Source: Psychroserpens algicola (GTDB lineage: Bacteria > Bacteroidota > Bacteroidia > Flavobacteriales > Flavobacteriaceae). Taken from it: a stretch of DNA of 64,000 nt. Every line of letters starts with the position of its first letter. The first letter of the stretch is position 1. A program made the position numbers and the translations under genes. Where the stretch lies: assembly GCF_014526325.1 (NCBI RefSeq), contig NZ_JACNMJ010000002.1, positions 434,001-498,000 of the forward strand. Reading direction: 5' to 3'. Positions 1-9,745 of this stretch are shown in pieces. A model generated the notes under the pieces. It was not told where the DNA came from. It searched no databases and was given only the letters and a program-made list of their open reading frames with translations.

Positions 1-14
1 ATAAGTGATTCGCA

Positions 15-40
15 CAAGTTTTGCCCTCAGGCAAAACTTG
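15..40 (-). terminator. Stem-loop downstream of dnaK
   Basis: A perfect 11-bp inverted repeat (CAAGTTTTGCC / GGCAAAACTTG) with a 4-nt loop lies 9 nt past the dnaK stop. No T-run follows on the minus strand inside the window, so it may be a 3'-UTR stabilising hairpin or a terminator whose tail is not obvious. The hairpin itself is certain; its role is inferred from position. Confidence 0.55.
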
Positions 41-49
41 GTTCACTAC

Positions 50-1966
50 TTACTTTACTTCTTCGAAATCTACATCTTCAACATCACTGCTTTCGTCTGC
101 AGCTTGTCCTTTAGCACCAGCTCCAGCATCAGTTGGTCCTCCTTCAGGAGCGCCTTGAGCATCGGCTTGTGCTTTGTACATTTCTTCTGAAGCCACTTTC
201 CAAGCTTCGTTGATTTTTTCTAAAGCAGGCTCAATGACAGCTATGTCTTTAGTTTCGTAAGCTTTCTTCAATTCTTCAAGCGCTTCTTCAATTGGCTTTT
301 TCTTATCATCAGATAATTTATCACCAAATTCTTTCAACTGGTTTTCAGTTTGGAAAATCATTGCATCTGCCTGATTTAATTTATCAGCTGTTTCTTTTGC
401 TTTAGCATCGGCATCAGCATTCGCTTCAGCTTCTTGCTTCATTTTAGCAATTTCTTCTTCAGTTAAACCAGAAGAAGCTTCGATACGAATATCCTGAGAT
501 TTTCCAGTAGCTTTATCAGTTGCAGACACTTTAATTATACCATTAGCATCAATATCGAAAGTGACTTCAATTTGAGGAACACCTCGTTGTGCTGGTGGAA
601 TTCCGTCTAAGTGAAAACGACCAATTGTTTTATTATCTGCTGCCATAGGACGCTCTCCTTGTAATACGTGGATTTCAACCGATGGCTGATTATCTGCAGC
701 TGTTGAGAATACTTGTGATTTCTTAGTAGGAATCGTAGTATTAGCCTCAATTAATTTAGTCATAACGTTCCCCATCGTTTCAATACCAAGAGATAATGGT
801 GTTACGTCTAATAATAAAACATCTTTTACATCACCAGTTAATACACCACCTTGGATTCCTGCTCCTAGAGATACAACTTCATCAGGATTCACCCCTTTAC
901 TAGGCGCTTTTCCGAAGAATTTCTCTACCGCAGCCTGAACTGCTGGGATACGTGTTGAACCTCCAACTAAAATCACTTCGTCAATATCACTCTTAGATAA
1001 ACCTGCAGCTTTTAAAGCAGATTCGCAAGGCTCAATAGTACGCTTTACTAAGTCGTCGATTAACTGTTCAAATTTAGAACGTGTTAATGTACGTACCAAG
1101 TGCTTTGGTCCACTAGCTGTAGCCGTTACATATGGTAAATTGATTTCAGTTTGTGCAGAAGATGATAATTCAATCTTTGCTTTTTCAGACGCTTCTTTTA
1201 AACGTTGTAACGCCATTGGGTCTTTACGTAAATCAATCCCTTCTTCAGAATTAAACTCGTCAGCTAACCAGTTGATGATTTTCTCATCAACATCATCACC
1301 ACCTAAGTGTGTGTCACCATCTGTAGCTAATACTTCAAAAACACCGTCACCTAACTCTAAGATAGAAACATCATGTGTTCCACCTCCAAAATCGAAAACG
1401 ACGATTTTCTGGTCAGTTCCTTTTTTATCCATTCCGTAAGCTAAAGCAGCTGCAGTTGGTTCGTTGATAATTCTTCGAACTTTTAAACCTGCAATTTCAC
1501 CTGCTTCTTTAGTTGCCTGACGTTGTGAATCGTTAAAGTAAGCTGGTACTGTAATTACAGCTTCACTTACATCTTGACCTAAATAGTCTTCAGCAGTTTT
1601 TTTCATTTTTTGAAGAATCATTGCTGATAATTCTTGTGGTGTATATAAACGACCGTCGATATCAACTCTTGGTGTATCGTTGTCACCTTTTACCACTTTA
1701 TATGGTACACGCTCTGCCTCTTTTTTAGATTCAGAATATTTATTCCCCATAAAACGTTTAATTGAATAAACTGTTTTTGTAGGGTTTGTTACTGCTTGTC
1801 TTTTTGCTGGATCTCCAACTTTAATTTCACCACCTTCTACAAAGGCGATAACCGAAGGCGTTGTTCTTTTACCTTCAGCGTTTGGGATTACTACTGGCTC
1901 ATTTCCTTCCATTACAGAAACGCAAGAGTTTGTAGTTCCTAAATCGATTCCAATAATCTTACTCAT
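50..1966 (-). CDS. dnaK: Molecular chaperone DnaK (Hsp70)
   Basis: This is the cytoplasmic Hsp70 chaperone, which uses ATP cycles with DnaJ and GrpE to bind and release unfolded proteins. The N-terminal ATPase domain (about 1-385) opens with [11 protein letters not shown] and contains the phosphate loop [13 protein letters not shown] and the [10 protein letters not shown] motif. The substrate-binding domain and helical lid follow, ending in the acidic tail [11 protein letters not shown]. The frame is open 26 codons further upstream to 2044, but those residues do not resemble Hsp70. The start at 1966 gives 638 residues, the family's usual length. dnaJ and grpE are not adjacent. A divergent Crp-like gene begins about 190 bp away. 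Confidence 0.97.
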   Translation of the reverse strand: MSKIIGIDLGTTNSCVSVMEGNEPVVIPNAEGKRTTPSVIAFVEGGEIKVGDPAKRQAVTNPTKTVYSIKRFMGNKYSESKKEAERVPYKVVKGDNDTPRVDIDGRLYTPQELSAMILQKMKKTAEDYLGQDVSEAVITVPAYFNDSQRQATKEAGEIAGLKVRRIINEPTAAALAYGMDKKGTDQKIVVFDFGGGTHDVSILELGDGVFEVLATDGDTHLGGDDVDEKIINWLADEFNSEEGIDLRKDPMALQRLKEASEKAKIELSSSAQTEINLPYVTATASGPKHLVRTLTRSKFEQLIDDLVKRTIEPCESALKAAGLSKSDIDEVILVGGSTRIPAVQAAVEKFFGKAPSKGVNPDEVVSLGAGIQGGVLTGDVKDVLLLDVTPLSLGIETMGNVMTKLIEANTTIPTKKSQVFSTAADNQPSVEIHVLQGERPMAADNKTIGRFHLDGIPPAQRGVPQIEVTFDIDANGIIKVSATDKATGKSQDIRIEASSGLTEEEIAKMKQEAEANADADAKAKETADKLNQADAMIFQTENQLKEFGDKLSDDKKKPIEEALEELKKAYETKDIAVIEPALEKINEAWKVASEEMYKAQADAQGAPEGGPTDAGAGAKGQAADESSDVEDVDFEEVK

Positions 1967-2067
1967 AATTTTATATTTAGTGTTATCTATTTCCTTTACT
2001 TCGGAAATGTTATGTTTATTTTTTATTCGTAATCTATATGACAATGATTATGCCATGACAAAAAATA

Positions 2068-2080
2068 TGACATGATGTCA
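2068..2080. promoter_or_regulatory. Perfect 13-nt palindrome, possible operator
   Basis: TGACATGATGTCA is a perfect inverted repeat (TGACAT / ATGTCA around one base). It lies in the divergent intergenic region between dnaK and the Crp/Fnr-like gene. Further TGAC/GTCA half-sites flank it (ATGACA at 2055-2060). The size and symmetry fit a dimeric regulator site, possibly for the neighbouring Crp-like protein. No binding is demonstrated by sequence alone. Confidence 0.35.
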
Positions 2081-2150
2081 CAGTATATTCAAATTGAGTT
2101 TAATTGTATATCTTTATATTGACATAATTATAATAAAACCCATTGCACTT

Positions 2151-2732
2151 ATGATTGACTATTATGAAGTTAATTATGATTTAATGTGCTCTTTTTATCC
2201 TCTGTCTAGAAAAGTGTATGATAAGCTTTTTGCTATAGCTGAATTGAAAGAGATTAAAGCAGGCACCAAATTGGTTAGTATAGGTGAAGTAAGCAAAAAA
2301 CTCTTTCTAATTAATAAAGGTGTACTTCGCTCCTATCTGATGATGGAAAATGGTAAAGAAATCACTAAAACCTTATTTACTCCTATTGAGTTTTTTGCAT
2401 CGTTTACCTCTATGCTTACAAATACACCTTCAGAGTTTACATATGAAACCTTAACCGATTGTCATATTTATGAAATTAATTATGAAGCTTTTGTCGAGTT
2501 ATGCAATACAAATACAGAGGTCCTTAAATTCTATTCTCGCTATCTGGAGTTTTTGTTCATTGAAGGCGAAAGTGCTTTCATCGCCATTTCATCTATGAAT
2601 GCGAAACAACGGTATTTAAAACTAAAAGAACGTATTCCAAATATTGAGAATCTTATTCCTCAATATCAAATTGCGTCTTACCTCAATATTACGCCTGTAC
2701 AGTTAAGTCGCATACGCTCAAAACTCTATTAA
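2151..2732 (+). CDS. Crp/Fnr-family transcriptional regulator
   Basis: The protein has the Crp/Fnr layout: a cyclic-nucleotide-binding-like beta-barrel (about residues 20-110, with GTKLVSIGEVSKKLFLINKG and the ITKTLFTPIEFF segment), a long dimerisation helix, and a short C-terminal helix-turn-helix (IASYLNITPVQLSRIRSKL). The cAMP-contacting Arg/Ser motif of Crp is not evident, so the effector is unknown. The frame is open back to 2094, but the ATG at 2151 (193 residues) starts the recognisable fold. It is divergent from dnaK, with a palindrome at 2068-2080 between them. Single-domain proteins of this type are abundant in Flavobacteriaceae; the target is unknown. Confidence 0.85.
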   Translation: MIDYYEVNYDLMCSFYPLSRKVYDKLFAIAELKEIKAGTKLVSIGEVSKKLFLINKGVLRSYLMMENGKEITKTLFTPIEFFASFTSMLTNTPSEFTYETLTDCHIYEINYEAFVELCNTNTEVLKFYSRYLEFLFIEGESAFIAISSMNAKQRYLKLKERIPNIENLIPQYQIASYLNITPVQLSRIRSKLY

Positions 2733-2809
2733 TAGGATTTGATAACATTTTGTAAAACAATACGGCTTTAATACCCAAATTAAGCATATAAAATTCAATA
2801 GAATTACTA

Positions 2810-2817
2810 TATATTTG
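2810..2817 (+). promoter_or_regulatory. Bacteroidota -7 element upstream of serine dehydratase
   Basis: TATATTTG matches the TAnnTTTG -7 consensus of Bacteroidota and ends 21 nt before the ATG at 2839. No clear TTG -33 element sits at the right distance, so only the -7 half is supported. Confidence 0.45.
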
Positions 2818-2838
2818 ACCCATCAAAACCTTTAGTTA

Positions 2839-4263
2839 ATGGAGTGTATTTCTGTATTTGACATGCTAAAAATAGGCGTTGGTCCTTCAAGTTCTCATAC
2901 CTTAGGACCTTGGCGTGCTGCCGAACGTTGGATTAAAGAACTCAAAGACACGAAGAAATTTGATAAGGTTGAGAAAATCACCGTTGATCTTTATGGATCA
3001 CTATCGTTAACAGGTAAAGGTCATGCCACAGATTATGCCGTACTTTTAGGTTTAAGCGGTACTGATCCAGAGTACGTTCCTGTTGAAACCATTGATGTCA
3101 TTATAGCAGCTATCAAAAACACAAATACGCTTTTGTTTAATAATGAAATCCCTATAAATTTTGATATTAAAACAGACATTATATTCAATAGAAAATTCTT
3201 ACCATTTCATGCCAATGCATTAACATTTTCGGCACATATTAATGGACGACGCTACCGATCGACCTACTACTCCATTGGTGGTGGATTTGTGGTTCAAGAA
3301 GAACGAAAAGTATCAAAAGCCAATAAAATAATTTTTTACTGCACATTCCCATATCCGATATCTACAGGAACGGAACTTTTAAAGTTTTGTGAAGATTTAA
3401 AACTCCCTATTTCTGGAGTCGTTTTAGAAAATGAAAAGTCCATTCGCCCTATTGAAACTATAGATGCCGAACTCCAGCGTATTTGGGATACCATGCTAGA
3501 ATGTATGTACACAGGCTGTCATACGGAAGGTAATTTACCTGGCGGACTCAATGTAAGGCGACGTGCATACGACATGCACCAAAGCTTAAAAGGTTCTGCA
3601 ACCTACACCACTCCTGTTGAATGGCTGTACGCCATTAGAAATACTGAAGTAAAATTTAGACAAATCCTTAAATGGGTGAGCTGTTTTGCATTAGCTGTTA
3701 ACGAGGTTAATGCGTCATTAGGTCGTGTTGTAACCGCACCTACAAATGGTAGTGCTGGAGTGATTCCTGCAGTTTTAATGTATTATCTGGTGATAGAAAA
3801 TCATGATGGTAATTTTGAAGACATCAAACGTTTTTTATTGGTAGCAGGTGAAATAGGAAGTATTTTCAAAAAGGGAGCAACCATAAGTGCTGCTATGGGA
3901 GGTTGTCAAGCTGAAATTGGCGTGTCTTCTGCAATGGCTGCTGGTGCCTTATGTGAATTGTCTGGAGGCACACCAGAACAGGTTTTAATTGCTGCCGAAA
4001 TTGCCATGGAACACCATTTAGGGTTGACCTGTGATCCTATTGGAGGATTAGTTCAAATACCATGTATAGAACGTAATGCCATGGGTGCCATAAAAGCCAT
4101 CAATGCTTGTGAGTTGGCATTAGACACCGATCCTAGCAACGTTAAAGTACCATTAGACAAAGTAGTTAACACCATGTGGGAAACCGCTAAAGACATGAAC
4201 ACTAAATACAAAGAAACCAGTGAAGGTGGTTTAGCTGTAGGTGTGCATTTAAGTGATTGTTAA
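2839..4263 (+). CDS. sdaA: L-serine ammonia-lyase (single-chain, iron-sulfur type)
   Basis: This enzyme deaminates L-serine to pyruvate and ammonia using a [4Fe-4S] cluster rather than PLP. The N-terminal half is the beta domain, with the signature [16 protein letters not shown] at about residue 13. The C-terminal half is the alpha domain, with [13 protein letters not shown], and cluster cysteines in [22 protein letters not shown] and [11 protein letters not shown]. At 474 residues it is the fused single-chain form. It starts with ATG just downstream of a -7 element and stands alone, with no serine transporter beside it. Confidence 0.95.
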   Translation: MECISVFDMLKIGVGPSSSHTLGPWRAAERWIKELKDTKKFDKVEKITVDLYGSLSLTGKGHATDYAVLLGLSGTDPEYVPVETIDVIIAAIKNTNTLLFNNEIPINFDIKTDIIFNRKFLPFHANALTFSAHINGRRYRSTYYSIGGGFVVQEERKVSKANKIIFYCTFPYPISTGTELLKFCEDLKLPISGVVLENEKSIRPIETIDAELQRIWDTMLECMYTGCHTEGNLPGGLNVRRRAYDMHQSLKGSATYTTPVEWLYAIRNTEVKFRQILKWVSCFALAVNEVNASLGRVVTAPTNGSAGVIPAVLMYYLVIENHDGNFEDIKRFLLVAGEIGSIFKKGATISAAMGGCQAEIGVSSAMAAGALCELSGGTPEQVLIAAEIAMEHHLGLTCDPIGGLVQIPCIERNAMGAIKAINACELALDTDPSNVKVPLDKVVNTMWETAKDMNTKYKETSEGGLAVGVHLSDC

Positions 4264-4400
4264 TTTAATATGCAGTTAACACCCTTAACTTCTGCTTAAC
4301 GCAATAATAAAGTTGCTATATTCAAATTTACAGTTTATTAAAACTTAAGTCATTTTAGGCTTATACGTCTTTTAGATATTTAATCATTAAATATTTAAAG

Positions 4401-5033
4401 ATGAAAGAGTTTAAAATTTTAATCCTATTATCAGTAATTGTAATATCATTACTTGTTTATAACAAAAAAGCTGATAAGTTACATCGTGGAGATATTGCAT
4501 TTGTATCTTATAACAGTAAAGGTGATGATTATTTTTCTATTATCACTTTAAAGCAACTTCAACCTCATACTGTAATTTACTTCACAGATGCTGAATGGAA
4601 TGGAAATCATTTTAATTTAGGTGAAGGAAATCTCGTTTGGAGTTCAGGAGACCAGACGATTCCATCAAATACAGAAATTCAGTTTAAAAACATCAAAACA
4701 TCACCAACAACAAATTATGGATTTTCAATTGGTGAATTGCGTCTTAATGCAAATGGTGATGCCATTTTTGCTTATGTTGGTGAAAGTCCTAAGCAACCAT
4801 CAACCTTTATTGCTGCTGTTTCAAATGATGCCCTAGAGTTCGGAACCCTAATCAATACCAAACTTACAGCAGGTCATACAGCAATCATATATCCTAAACA
4901 TACCTATCAGGCCAATTTCCAAGGTGATAAAAGCGCTACTAAAAATAATCTCATCGAGGCGCTTAATGATTTTAACAATTACAGACTTCAGAAAAAAAAA
5001 CGCCGCTTGGGCAATCAATTAATCAAAACATAA
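4401..5033 (+). CDS. Small secreted or anchored protein with GDIAF-type domain
   Basis: The protein has 210 residues. Residues 5-20 (FKILILLSVIVISLLV) form one hydrophobic segment, a signal anchor. The rest resembles the GDIAF(V)..N..GDD..F domain seen at the N-terminus of large Bacteroidota surface proteins (RGDIAFVSYNSKGDDYFSII, then HTVIYFTDAEWNG). Here the domain stands alone, without the repeats, nuclease-like part or T9SS tail that usually follow. The C-terminus is basic (QKKKRRLGNQ). It has its own spacing from the genes on both sides and no clear operon partner. Its function is unknown; the domain resemblance is from memory of the family. Confidence 0.7.
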   Translation: MKEFKILILLSVIVISLLVYNKKADKLHRGDIAFVSYNSKGDDYFSIITLKQLQPHTVIYFTDAEWNGNHFNLGEGNLVWSSGDQTIPSNTEIQFKNIKTSPTTNYGFSIGELRLNANGDAIFAYVGESPKQPSTFIAAVSNDALEFGTLINTKLTAGHTAIIYPKHTYQANFQGDKSATKNNLIEALNDFNNYRLQKKKRRLGNQLIKT

Positions 5034-5261
5034 TTATCGGGTAACAACTTCAGCATCATTTACAACAACTGTTTTCCTTTAGGTTAATCATACATATTAT
5101 TTTAAAGAAATTAGTATAAATCTTACACAAGAGATCGCTTAAAACATATTGTTACTTTTCAGAAAACTTATGATAAACTATAAAATTATTAGTTTTTAAG
5201 TCTTAGAATAAATAAAGTATAACAAATCTCTGTATTTTTACGAATAATTAATTTTTAGAAT

Positions 5262-6080
5262 ATGTCTGTAGCAAAAAAAGATTATAAAAGAATTACAGTA
5301 AAGTCTCTCATTGAGATGAAACAACATAAAGAGAAAATATCAATGCTTACAGCGTATGATTATACAATGGCTAAAATTGTTGATGAAGCAGGTGTTGATG
5401 TTATACTAGTTGGAGATTCGGCAAGTAATGTAATGGCTGGACATGAAACGACTTTACCAATTACTTTAGATCAAATGATATATCATGCCTCTTCTGTAGT
5501 TAGAGCTATCGACAGAGCTTTGGTAGTAGTCGATTTGCCTTTTGGAAGTTATCAGAGTGACCCTAAAGAAGCGTTGCGTTCTGCAATTAGAATCATGAAA
5601 GAATCTGGTGGTCATGCGGTTAAAATGGAAGGCGGAAAAGAGGTCAAAGAATCAATTAAACGAATTCTTAATGCAGGAATTCCTGTAATGGGACATTTAG
5701 GATTAACACCACAATCTATCTATAAATTTGGAACTTATACCGTTCGTGCTAAAGAAGAGCAAGAGGCACAACAATTAAAAGAAGATGCCATTATGCTTGA
5801 AAAAGCTGGATGTTTTGGTATTGTACTAGAAAAAATTCCTGCAAAATTAGCTGAAGAGGTTGCAAAAAGTGTATCCATCCCTGTAATTGGTATTGGCGCT
5901 GGAGCTGGTGTTGACGGGCAAGTTTTGGTTTTACACGATATGATTGGAATGACTCACGAATTCAATCCGCGATTTTTACGTCGTTACATGAATCTATACG
6001 AAGACATGACCAAAGCGATAGGTCAATATGTTGATGATGTCAAAGCGATAGACTTTCCAAATGACAATGAGCAGTATTAA
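5262..6080 (+). CDS. panB: 3-methyl-2-oxobutanoate hydroxymethyltransferase
   Basis: PanB transfers a hydroxymethyl group from 5,10-methylene-THF to alpha-ketoisovalerate, giving ketopantoate, the first step of pantothenate and CoA synthesis. The TIM-barrel motifs are intact: [31 protein letters not shown] near residue 28, the LPFGSY segment, [15 protein letters not shown] and the active-site region [20 protein letters not shown]. The length of 272 residues is normal. It is followed 6 bp later by an RluA-type pseudouridine synthase on the same strand, so the two are probably co-transcribed. Confidence 0.96.
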   Translation: MSVAKKDYKRITVKSLIEMKQHKEKISMLTAYDYTMAKIVDEAGVDVILVGDSASNVMAGHETTLPITLDQMIYHASSVVRAIDRALVVVDLPFGSYQSDPKEALRSAIRIMKESGGHAVKMEGGKEVKESIKRILNAGIPVMGHLGLTPQSIYKFGTYTVRAKEEQEAQQLKEDAIMLEKAGCFGIVLEKIPAKLAEEVAKSVSIPVIGIGAGAGVDGQVLVLHDMIGMTHEFNPRFLRRYMNLYEDMTKAIGQYVDDVKAIDFPNDNEQY

Positions 6081-6086
6081 TTAAGG

Positions 6087-6800
6087 TTGATAAACTTGTC
6101 AAAAGATAAAATTATATCTCATAAAAATAATCTTCAGGTCATTTACGAAGACAATCATATCATCATCGTAAATAAGCGTGCTGGTGATATAGTACAAGGC
6201 GATAAAACTGGAGATAAGCCTTTAAGCGATGTAGTTAAAGGTTATATTAAAGATAAATACAATAAACCCGGAAATGTTTATTTAGGGGTTGTGCATCGAT
6301 TAGACAGACCAACTACAGGTATTGTTTTGTTTTCGAAAACCAGTAAGGCGTTACCAAGACTGAATAAACTATTTGCTGAAAAGAAAGCAAAAAAAACCTA
6401 TTGGGCTATTGTCAAACAGCCACCAGAACCAGTTCAAAACACATTAATTCATTGGCTGAAAAAAAATCCTAAAAATAACAAATCAACTGCTTATACTAAT
6501 GAGGTTAAGGATAGTAAAAAAGCTATACTGCACTACAAAACAATAAAGTCTCTAGATAATTATGTTCTGTTAGAGGTCGAATTAGAAACTGGCAGACACC
6601 ATCAAATCAGGAGTCAGTTATCAAGTATCGGTTCACCAATTAAAGGTGATTTAAAGTATGGTTTTGAAAGAAGTAATAAAGATGCTGGTATAAGTTTACA
6701 TGCTAGGCGACTTGAATTTATTCATCCCGTATCAAAAGAAATCATTAACGTAACTGCTCCACTACCAAATGATCCTATTTGGAAGGCATGTGATGATTAA
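6087..6800 (+). CDS. RluA-family RNA pseudouridine synthase
   Basis: The protein isomerises uridine to pseudouridine in rRNA or tRNA. It has the RluA catalytic motif VHRLDRPTTGIVLFSKT (catalytic Asp in HRLD) and the later LETGRHHQIRSQLSSIGSPIKGD block. No S4 RNA-binding domain precedes the catalytic domain, as in short RluA/RluC-like members. No ATG is available near the start; TTG at 6087, or TTG at 6096 with an AAGG about 10 nt upstream, are the candidate starts. The substrate position cannot be read from sequence. It lies 6 bp after panB. Confidence 0.92.
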   Translation: MINLSKDKIISHKNNLQVIYEDNHIIIVNKRAGDIVQGDKTGDKPLSDVVKGYIKDKYNKPGNVYLGVVHRLDRPTTGIVLFSKTSKALPRLNKLFAEKKAKKTYWAIVKQPPEPVQNTLIHWLKKNPKNNKSTAYTNEVKDSKKAILHYKTIKSLDNYVLLEVELETGRHHQIRSQLSSIGSPIKGDLKYGFERSNKDAGISLHARRLEFIHPVSKEIINVTAPLPNDPIWKACDD

Positions 6801-7612
6801 AACGGATAGCTAATAGTTAGCAATACACCTTCATCAGGCTTGGATACTAATGTAAACTTCGCATCGATAAGTTCTGCACGGCTTTTCATATTTATAAGTC
6901 CCGACCCTTTTTCTGCGGAAGCGACATCAAAACCAATACCATCATCAGAGGCTTGAATGATAAGTTGCTTAGGCTGGTAATCTAAAATCACTTTCAGATT
7001 ATCAGCTTCCGAATACTTTACAGCATTAGAAAAGAACTCTTGCAAAATTCTAAAAATAATAATTTCATGTTTTCTGTCATTCAATGCTCGTTTATCGCCT
7101 CTAATTTCTAATTGAGCAGAAGTAAACTTCATACGCTTTAAACGATTGAGCTCATTAGTAATAGATTCTTCAAAACCTATGTTTAAAATCACATCATTAT
7201 TTAAAGATTTTGATAAGGAACGAACTTCTTTTAAACTTTCCTTTACTATATCTGATGTTTCGGTAAGCTTTCCTTTTATATCTTCTGAAACACTAGACTC
7301 TAACATATTAAGTTGCATACTTGCATAGGCTAATAATTGTCCTACATTATCGTGTAGCTCCCATCCAATATGCTTTAAGGTCTGCTCTTGTATTTCAGAT
7401 TGCGTACGAGATATTTCGTCATCGAAAGCCTTTTGTTGCTCAACACGTTCTATTAAAAGTTTGTTTTTTCTTTTCTGAAAAGTCACAAAAAACAATATGA
7501 CCATTACTGCAAGTAGCAGCACGGCAAAAACCATATAGCCAATTAAAGCTATTTGTTCTTTAATTATTTCTTGCTCTTCTTGAGCGAATACCAAAAACCG
7601 AATGAAATACAT
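6797..7612 (-). CDS. Sensor histidine kinase, NarL/DegS type
   Basis: This is a short membrane kinase: one transmembrane segment (about residues 22-45), a coiled linker, a HisKA_3 dimerisation domain with phospho-acceptor His87 in WELHDNVGQLL, and a HATPase_c domain (FRILQEFFSNAVKYSEA; DDGIGFD; GLINMKSRAEL). It has no extracellular sensor domain, so the signal may come from a membrane partner. Its first 49 bp overlap the end of the upstream multi-spanning membrane protein gene, suggesting translational coupling. Family members usually work with a LuxR-type response regulator, but none is adjacent. Confidence 0.92.
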   Translation of the reverse strand: MYFIRFLVFAQEEQEIIKEQIALIGYMVFAVLLLAVMVILFFVTFQKRKNKLLIERVEQQKAFDDEISRTQSEIQEQTLKHIGWELHDNVGQLLAYASMQLNMLESSVSEDIKGKLTETSDIVKESLKEVRSLSKSLNNDVILNIGFEESITNELNRLKRMKFTSAQLEIRGDKRALNDRKHEIIIFRILQEFFSNAVKYSEADNLKVILDYQPKQLIIQASDDGIGFDVASAEKGSGLINMKSRAELIDAKFTLVSKPDEGVLLTISYPF

Positions 7613-8274
7613 GAATATGTAAAAATGTTAATATACAGTAATAGTAATAGTCTGAAATTTACAAATTCTGTATTGAACGGCGTAAAATAACTATTGTAAA
7701 TAAATAATGGTGTGGTGCATAAATTCCATAATAATAATGCTACACTAATATAAAACGACGGGAGCTTGTAGTATTGTAATATAAAATCACTATTCATCAG
7801 CTCAACAAAATATAAAATCACGTATATCGATACTATGACTGATGCCAAAATATTGTCAAAAGGTAAGCCCATAACAAAAAAAGCATCCGTATATGTATAA
7901 TAAATCATTGAAAATACTGCATATATAATGACAATACTTCTAATGATGAGTTTATAAGTTTTGCTATGTAATAAGTCTGAATAAAATATTCCTAACAGAC
8001 CAACTCCTAAAAAAGAATAGATATTATAGAGCCACGTATTTTGACAAAATACGCTATTCTTCCAAGCTATAAACCATGAATAATCATAGTTATCTTGTAA
8101 AAACGTTTTATAAACGCCAAGTGTTTCAACAATTACGGTAAGCCATAGATAATAAACGAAAATTTTCAGCTTTTCATTTTTAGTTTTTCTTAAATACCAA
8201 GTCCCTGAGACAGCACAAAGCACCTCAAAAAACTTGGTAATTACAGACCTATGTTCGTATAGAAAAGCATTCAA
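7564..8274 (-). CDS. Multi-spanning membrane protein, unknown
   Basis: The protein has 236 residues and about seven hydrophobic segments with aromatic-rich loops; no enzymatic motif was recognised. The architecture of 7 short helices and no large soluble domain recalls membrane sensor modules that sit beside histidine kinases. Its 3' end overlaps the kinase gene by 49 bp, which is strong evidence for co-expression. I infer, without homology evidence, that it may be the sensory or regulatory partner of that kinase. It lies 9 bp downstream of the 171-residue gene. Confidence 0.75.
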   Translation of the reverse strand: MNAFLYEHRSVITKFFEVLCAVSGTWYLRKTKNEKLKIFVYYLWLTVIVETLGVYKTFLQDNYDYSWFIAWKNSVFCQNTWLYNIYSFLGVGLLGIFYSDLLHSKTYKLIIRSIVIIYAVFSMIYYTYTDAFFVMGLPFDNILASVIVSIYVILYFVELMNSDFILQYYKLPSFYISVALLLWNLCTTPLFIYNSYFTPFNTEFVNFRLLLLLYINIFTYSCISFGFWYSLKKSKK

Positions 8275-8283
8275 AATTTTATA

Positions 8284-8799
8284 TTATTGCGGATAATTAG
8301 CACCAGGAGGATCTCCTTCTCCACCCATATCTAAACCATTTGCACCAGGCAAATCGTGATTTGTAGGCTGCAAAGACATATTTAGCATATTGCCTTCAGC
8401 TGTATGCTCATATCCTGTTGGTACAAATAACATTGTTGTATAACCTGGAACATCACCAACTTGTGGATGTGCTCCTAAATAAAGTCTCACACCTGTCATT
8501 GTATATCCCGAAGCTTTTGCTGAATCCTCTGCAATGGTAAGAAAGTTCCTCAAATCTTCAAGGCTATACCATGACGATCTGTTATCTCCTCCCTTTACTC
8601 CTGCAAAAAATTTATTACTTATAGTATCATATCTTGGATTGTAAGCTTCAGTCAAAGCTTGAATTTGTGAAGGGTTAATAATTCCTTTAGGTGTTGGCGT
8701 GTTACTCATGTCTTCTTCATTTTTTATATTATGAAAATAAAAATACATGGCTATAGCCCCTAAAATAAATCCTAAAATAATTGGTACTAATTTTTTCAT
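8284..8799 (-). CDS. Membrane-anchored protein, unknown
   Basis: The protein has 171 residues with one N-terminal transmembrane helix (LVPIILGFILGAIAMYFYF) preceded by two lysines, so the rest is probably periplasmic. The soluble part contains WYSLEDLRNFLTIAEDSAKASG and a Gly/Pro-rich end (GANGLDMGGEGDPPG). I do not recognise a catalytic family. It is the first gene of a three-gene minus-strand set with the seven-helix protein and the histidine kinase. An 8-bp inverted repeat lies 34-54 bp upstream of its start. Confidence 0.72.
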   Translation of the reverse strand: MKKLVPIILGFILGAIAMYFYFHNIKNEEDMSNTPTPKGIINPSQIQALTEAYNPRYDTISNKFFAGVKGGDNRSSWYSLEDLRNFLTIAEDSAKASGYTMTGVRLYLGAHPQVGDVPGYTTMLFVPTGYEHTAEGNMLNMSLQPTNHDLPGANGLDMGGEGDPPGANYPQ

Positions 8800-8832
8800 A
8801 ATTTGTTTGGTTTTGAATTAATTGCGTTGTAA

Positions 8833-8853
8833 TGTATTGAAAATCTCAATACA
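8833..8853. repeat. 8-bp inverted repeat upstream of kinase operon
   Basis: TGTATTGA and TCAATACA form a perfect inverted repeat with a 5-nt spacer. It lies between the end of pxpC and the start of the 171-residue gene. It has no T-run, so it looks more like an operator or 5'-UTR hairpin than a terminator. Confidence 0.4.
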
Positions 8854-8890
8854 AAACCATTAATTTTGTTAAAATCAAGGTTTTTTCTTA

Positions 8891-9745
8891 CTATTTTTTG
8901 CATTTCAACCGAGTCTTATCACCAAAAATCTTCTGAGAGAGTCTGTTTAAACTCGCGCTTGTCAATTGAAAAATTCTCGGATAACCGCCTGTAGTTTGGC
9001 AATCTTTCATCAAAATAATCAATTGACCCGAAGGTGTTAGTTGTACAGTTCCTGGTAATACTAGCGATGTAATTATAGGAGCTAAATCATTTTTAAAGCG
9101 TTCGTTAAACTGATATGCCATACGATTGCTCTCATTCGAAACCGTTAACTCGATATCATAAAGTGCCTCTTGCTGAAGCGGACTTAATTTATCAAATTCG
9201 GGACCTTTTAAAACATCAATTAGCGGATTATGAAAGTGATCACTATCTATTTTAATTGCTGAAAACGTGATCGATCTTCGCGCATCAGAAGAATGTATAG
9301 GCAACATATCACCTCTTTGAAGCCTAAATTTAGATGTAATATTAGTATACATGCTTCTGCTGAAAAGTTTTTCTTCAGTTAGAAAACCTCCTAAAACTGC
9401 GATATACATACGTAAACCATACTGCAATTTCCCAAAGCTCAATATATCATTCGAATTAACCGAAATTGCTGTGTTGTTTTTAATGGCTATTCCATTTAAA
9501 GCAGGTTGCATTTGCGCACCAGTAATAGATATCATGGTATTGATATGAAATTTCAGTTTAGGTCCCGTAAAAGTTGATTCTATCAAAGCTGCTTCTTGAG
9601 CATTACCAAGTATTGAATTTGCTAAGTTTGAAGCATATGAATCCATTACTCCAGAATAGGGAACACCAAAGTTTTGTACTCCAAAACGGCCTTTATCCTG
9701 AATCGTATCGAATACACCTGATGTTAGCACTTCAATCATATACAT
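8891..9745 (-). CDS. pxpC: 5-oxoprolinase subunit PxpC (biotin-dependent carboxyltransferase-like)
   Basis: PxpC is the KipA/AHS2-family subunit of the ATP-dependent bacterial 5-oxoprolinase, which opens 5-oxoproline (pyroglutamate) to glutamate. Diagnostic stretches are IEVLTSGVFDTIQDKGRFG, GVPYSGVMDSYASNLANS, ITGAQMQP and the C-terminal ILMKDCQTTGGYPRI. The length of 284 residues is slightly short for the family. It overlaps pxpB by 14 bp and is the last gene of the operon. Confidence 0.93.
   Translation of the reverse strand: MYMIEVLTSGVFDTIQDKGRFGVQNFGVPYSGVMDSYASNLANSILGNAQEAALIESTFTGPKLKFHINTMISITGAQMQPALNGIAIKNNTAISVNSNDILSFGKLQYGLRMYIAVLGGFLTEEKLFSRSMYTNITSKFRLQRGDMLPIHSSDARRSITFSAIKIDSDHFHNPLIDVLKGPEFDKLSPLQQEALYDIELTVSNESNRMAYQFNERFKNDLAPIITSLVLPGTVQLTPSGQLIILMKDCQTTGGYPRIFQLTSASLNRLSQKIFGDKTRLKCKK

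Noticed and set aside
1140-1439. 99-residue open frame on the plus strand opposite dnaK
   Set aside because: It is antisense to the highly conserved dnaK coding region and has no family resemblance.
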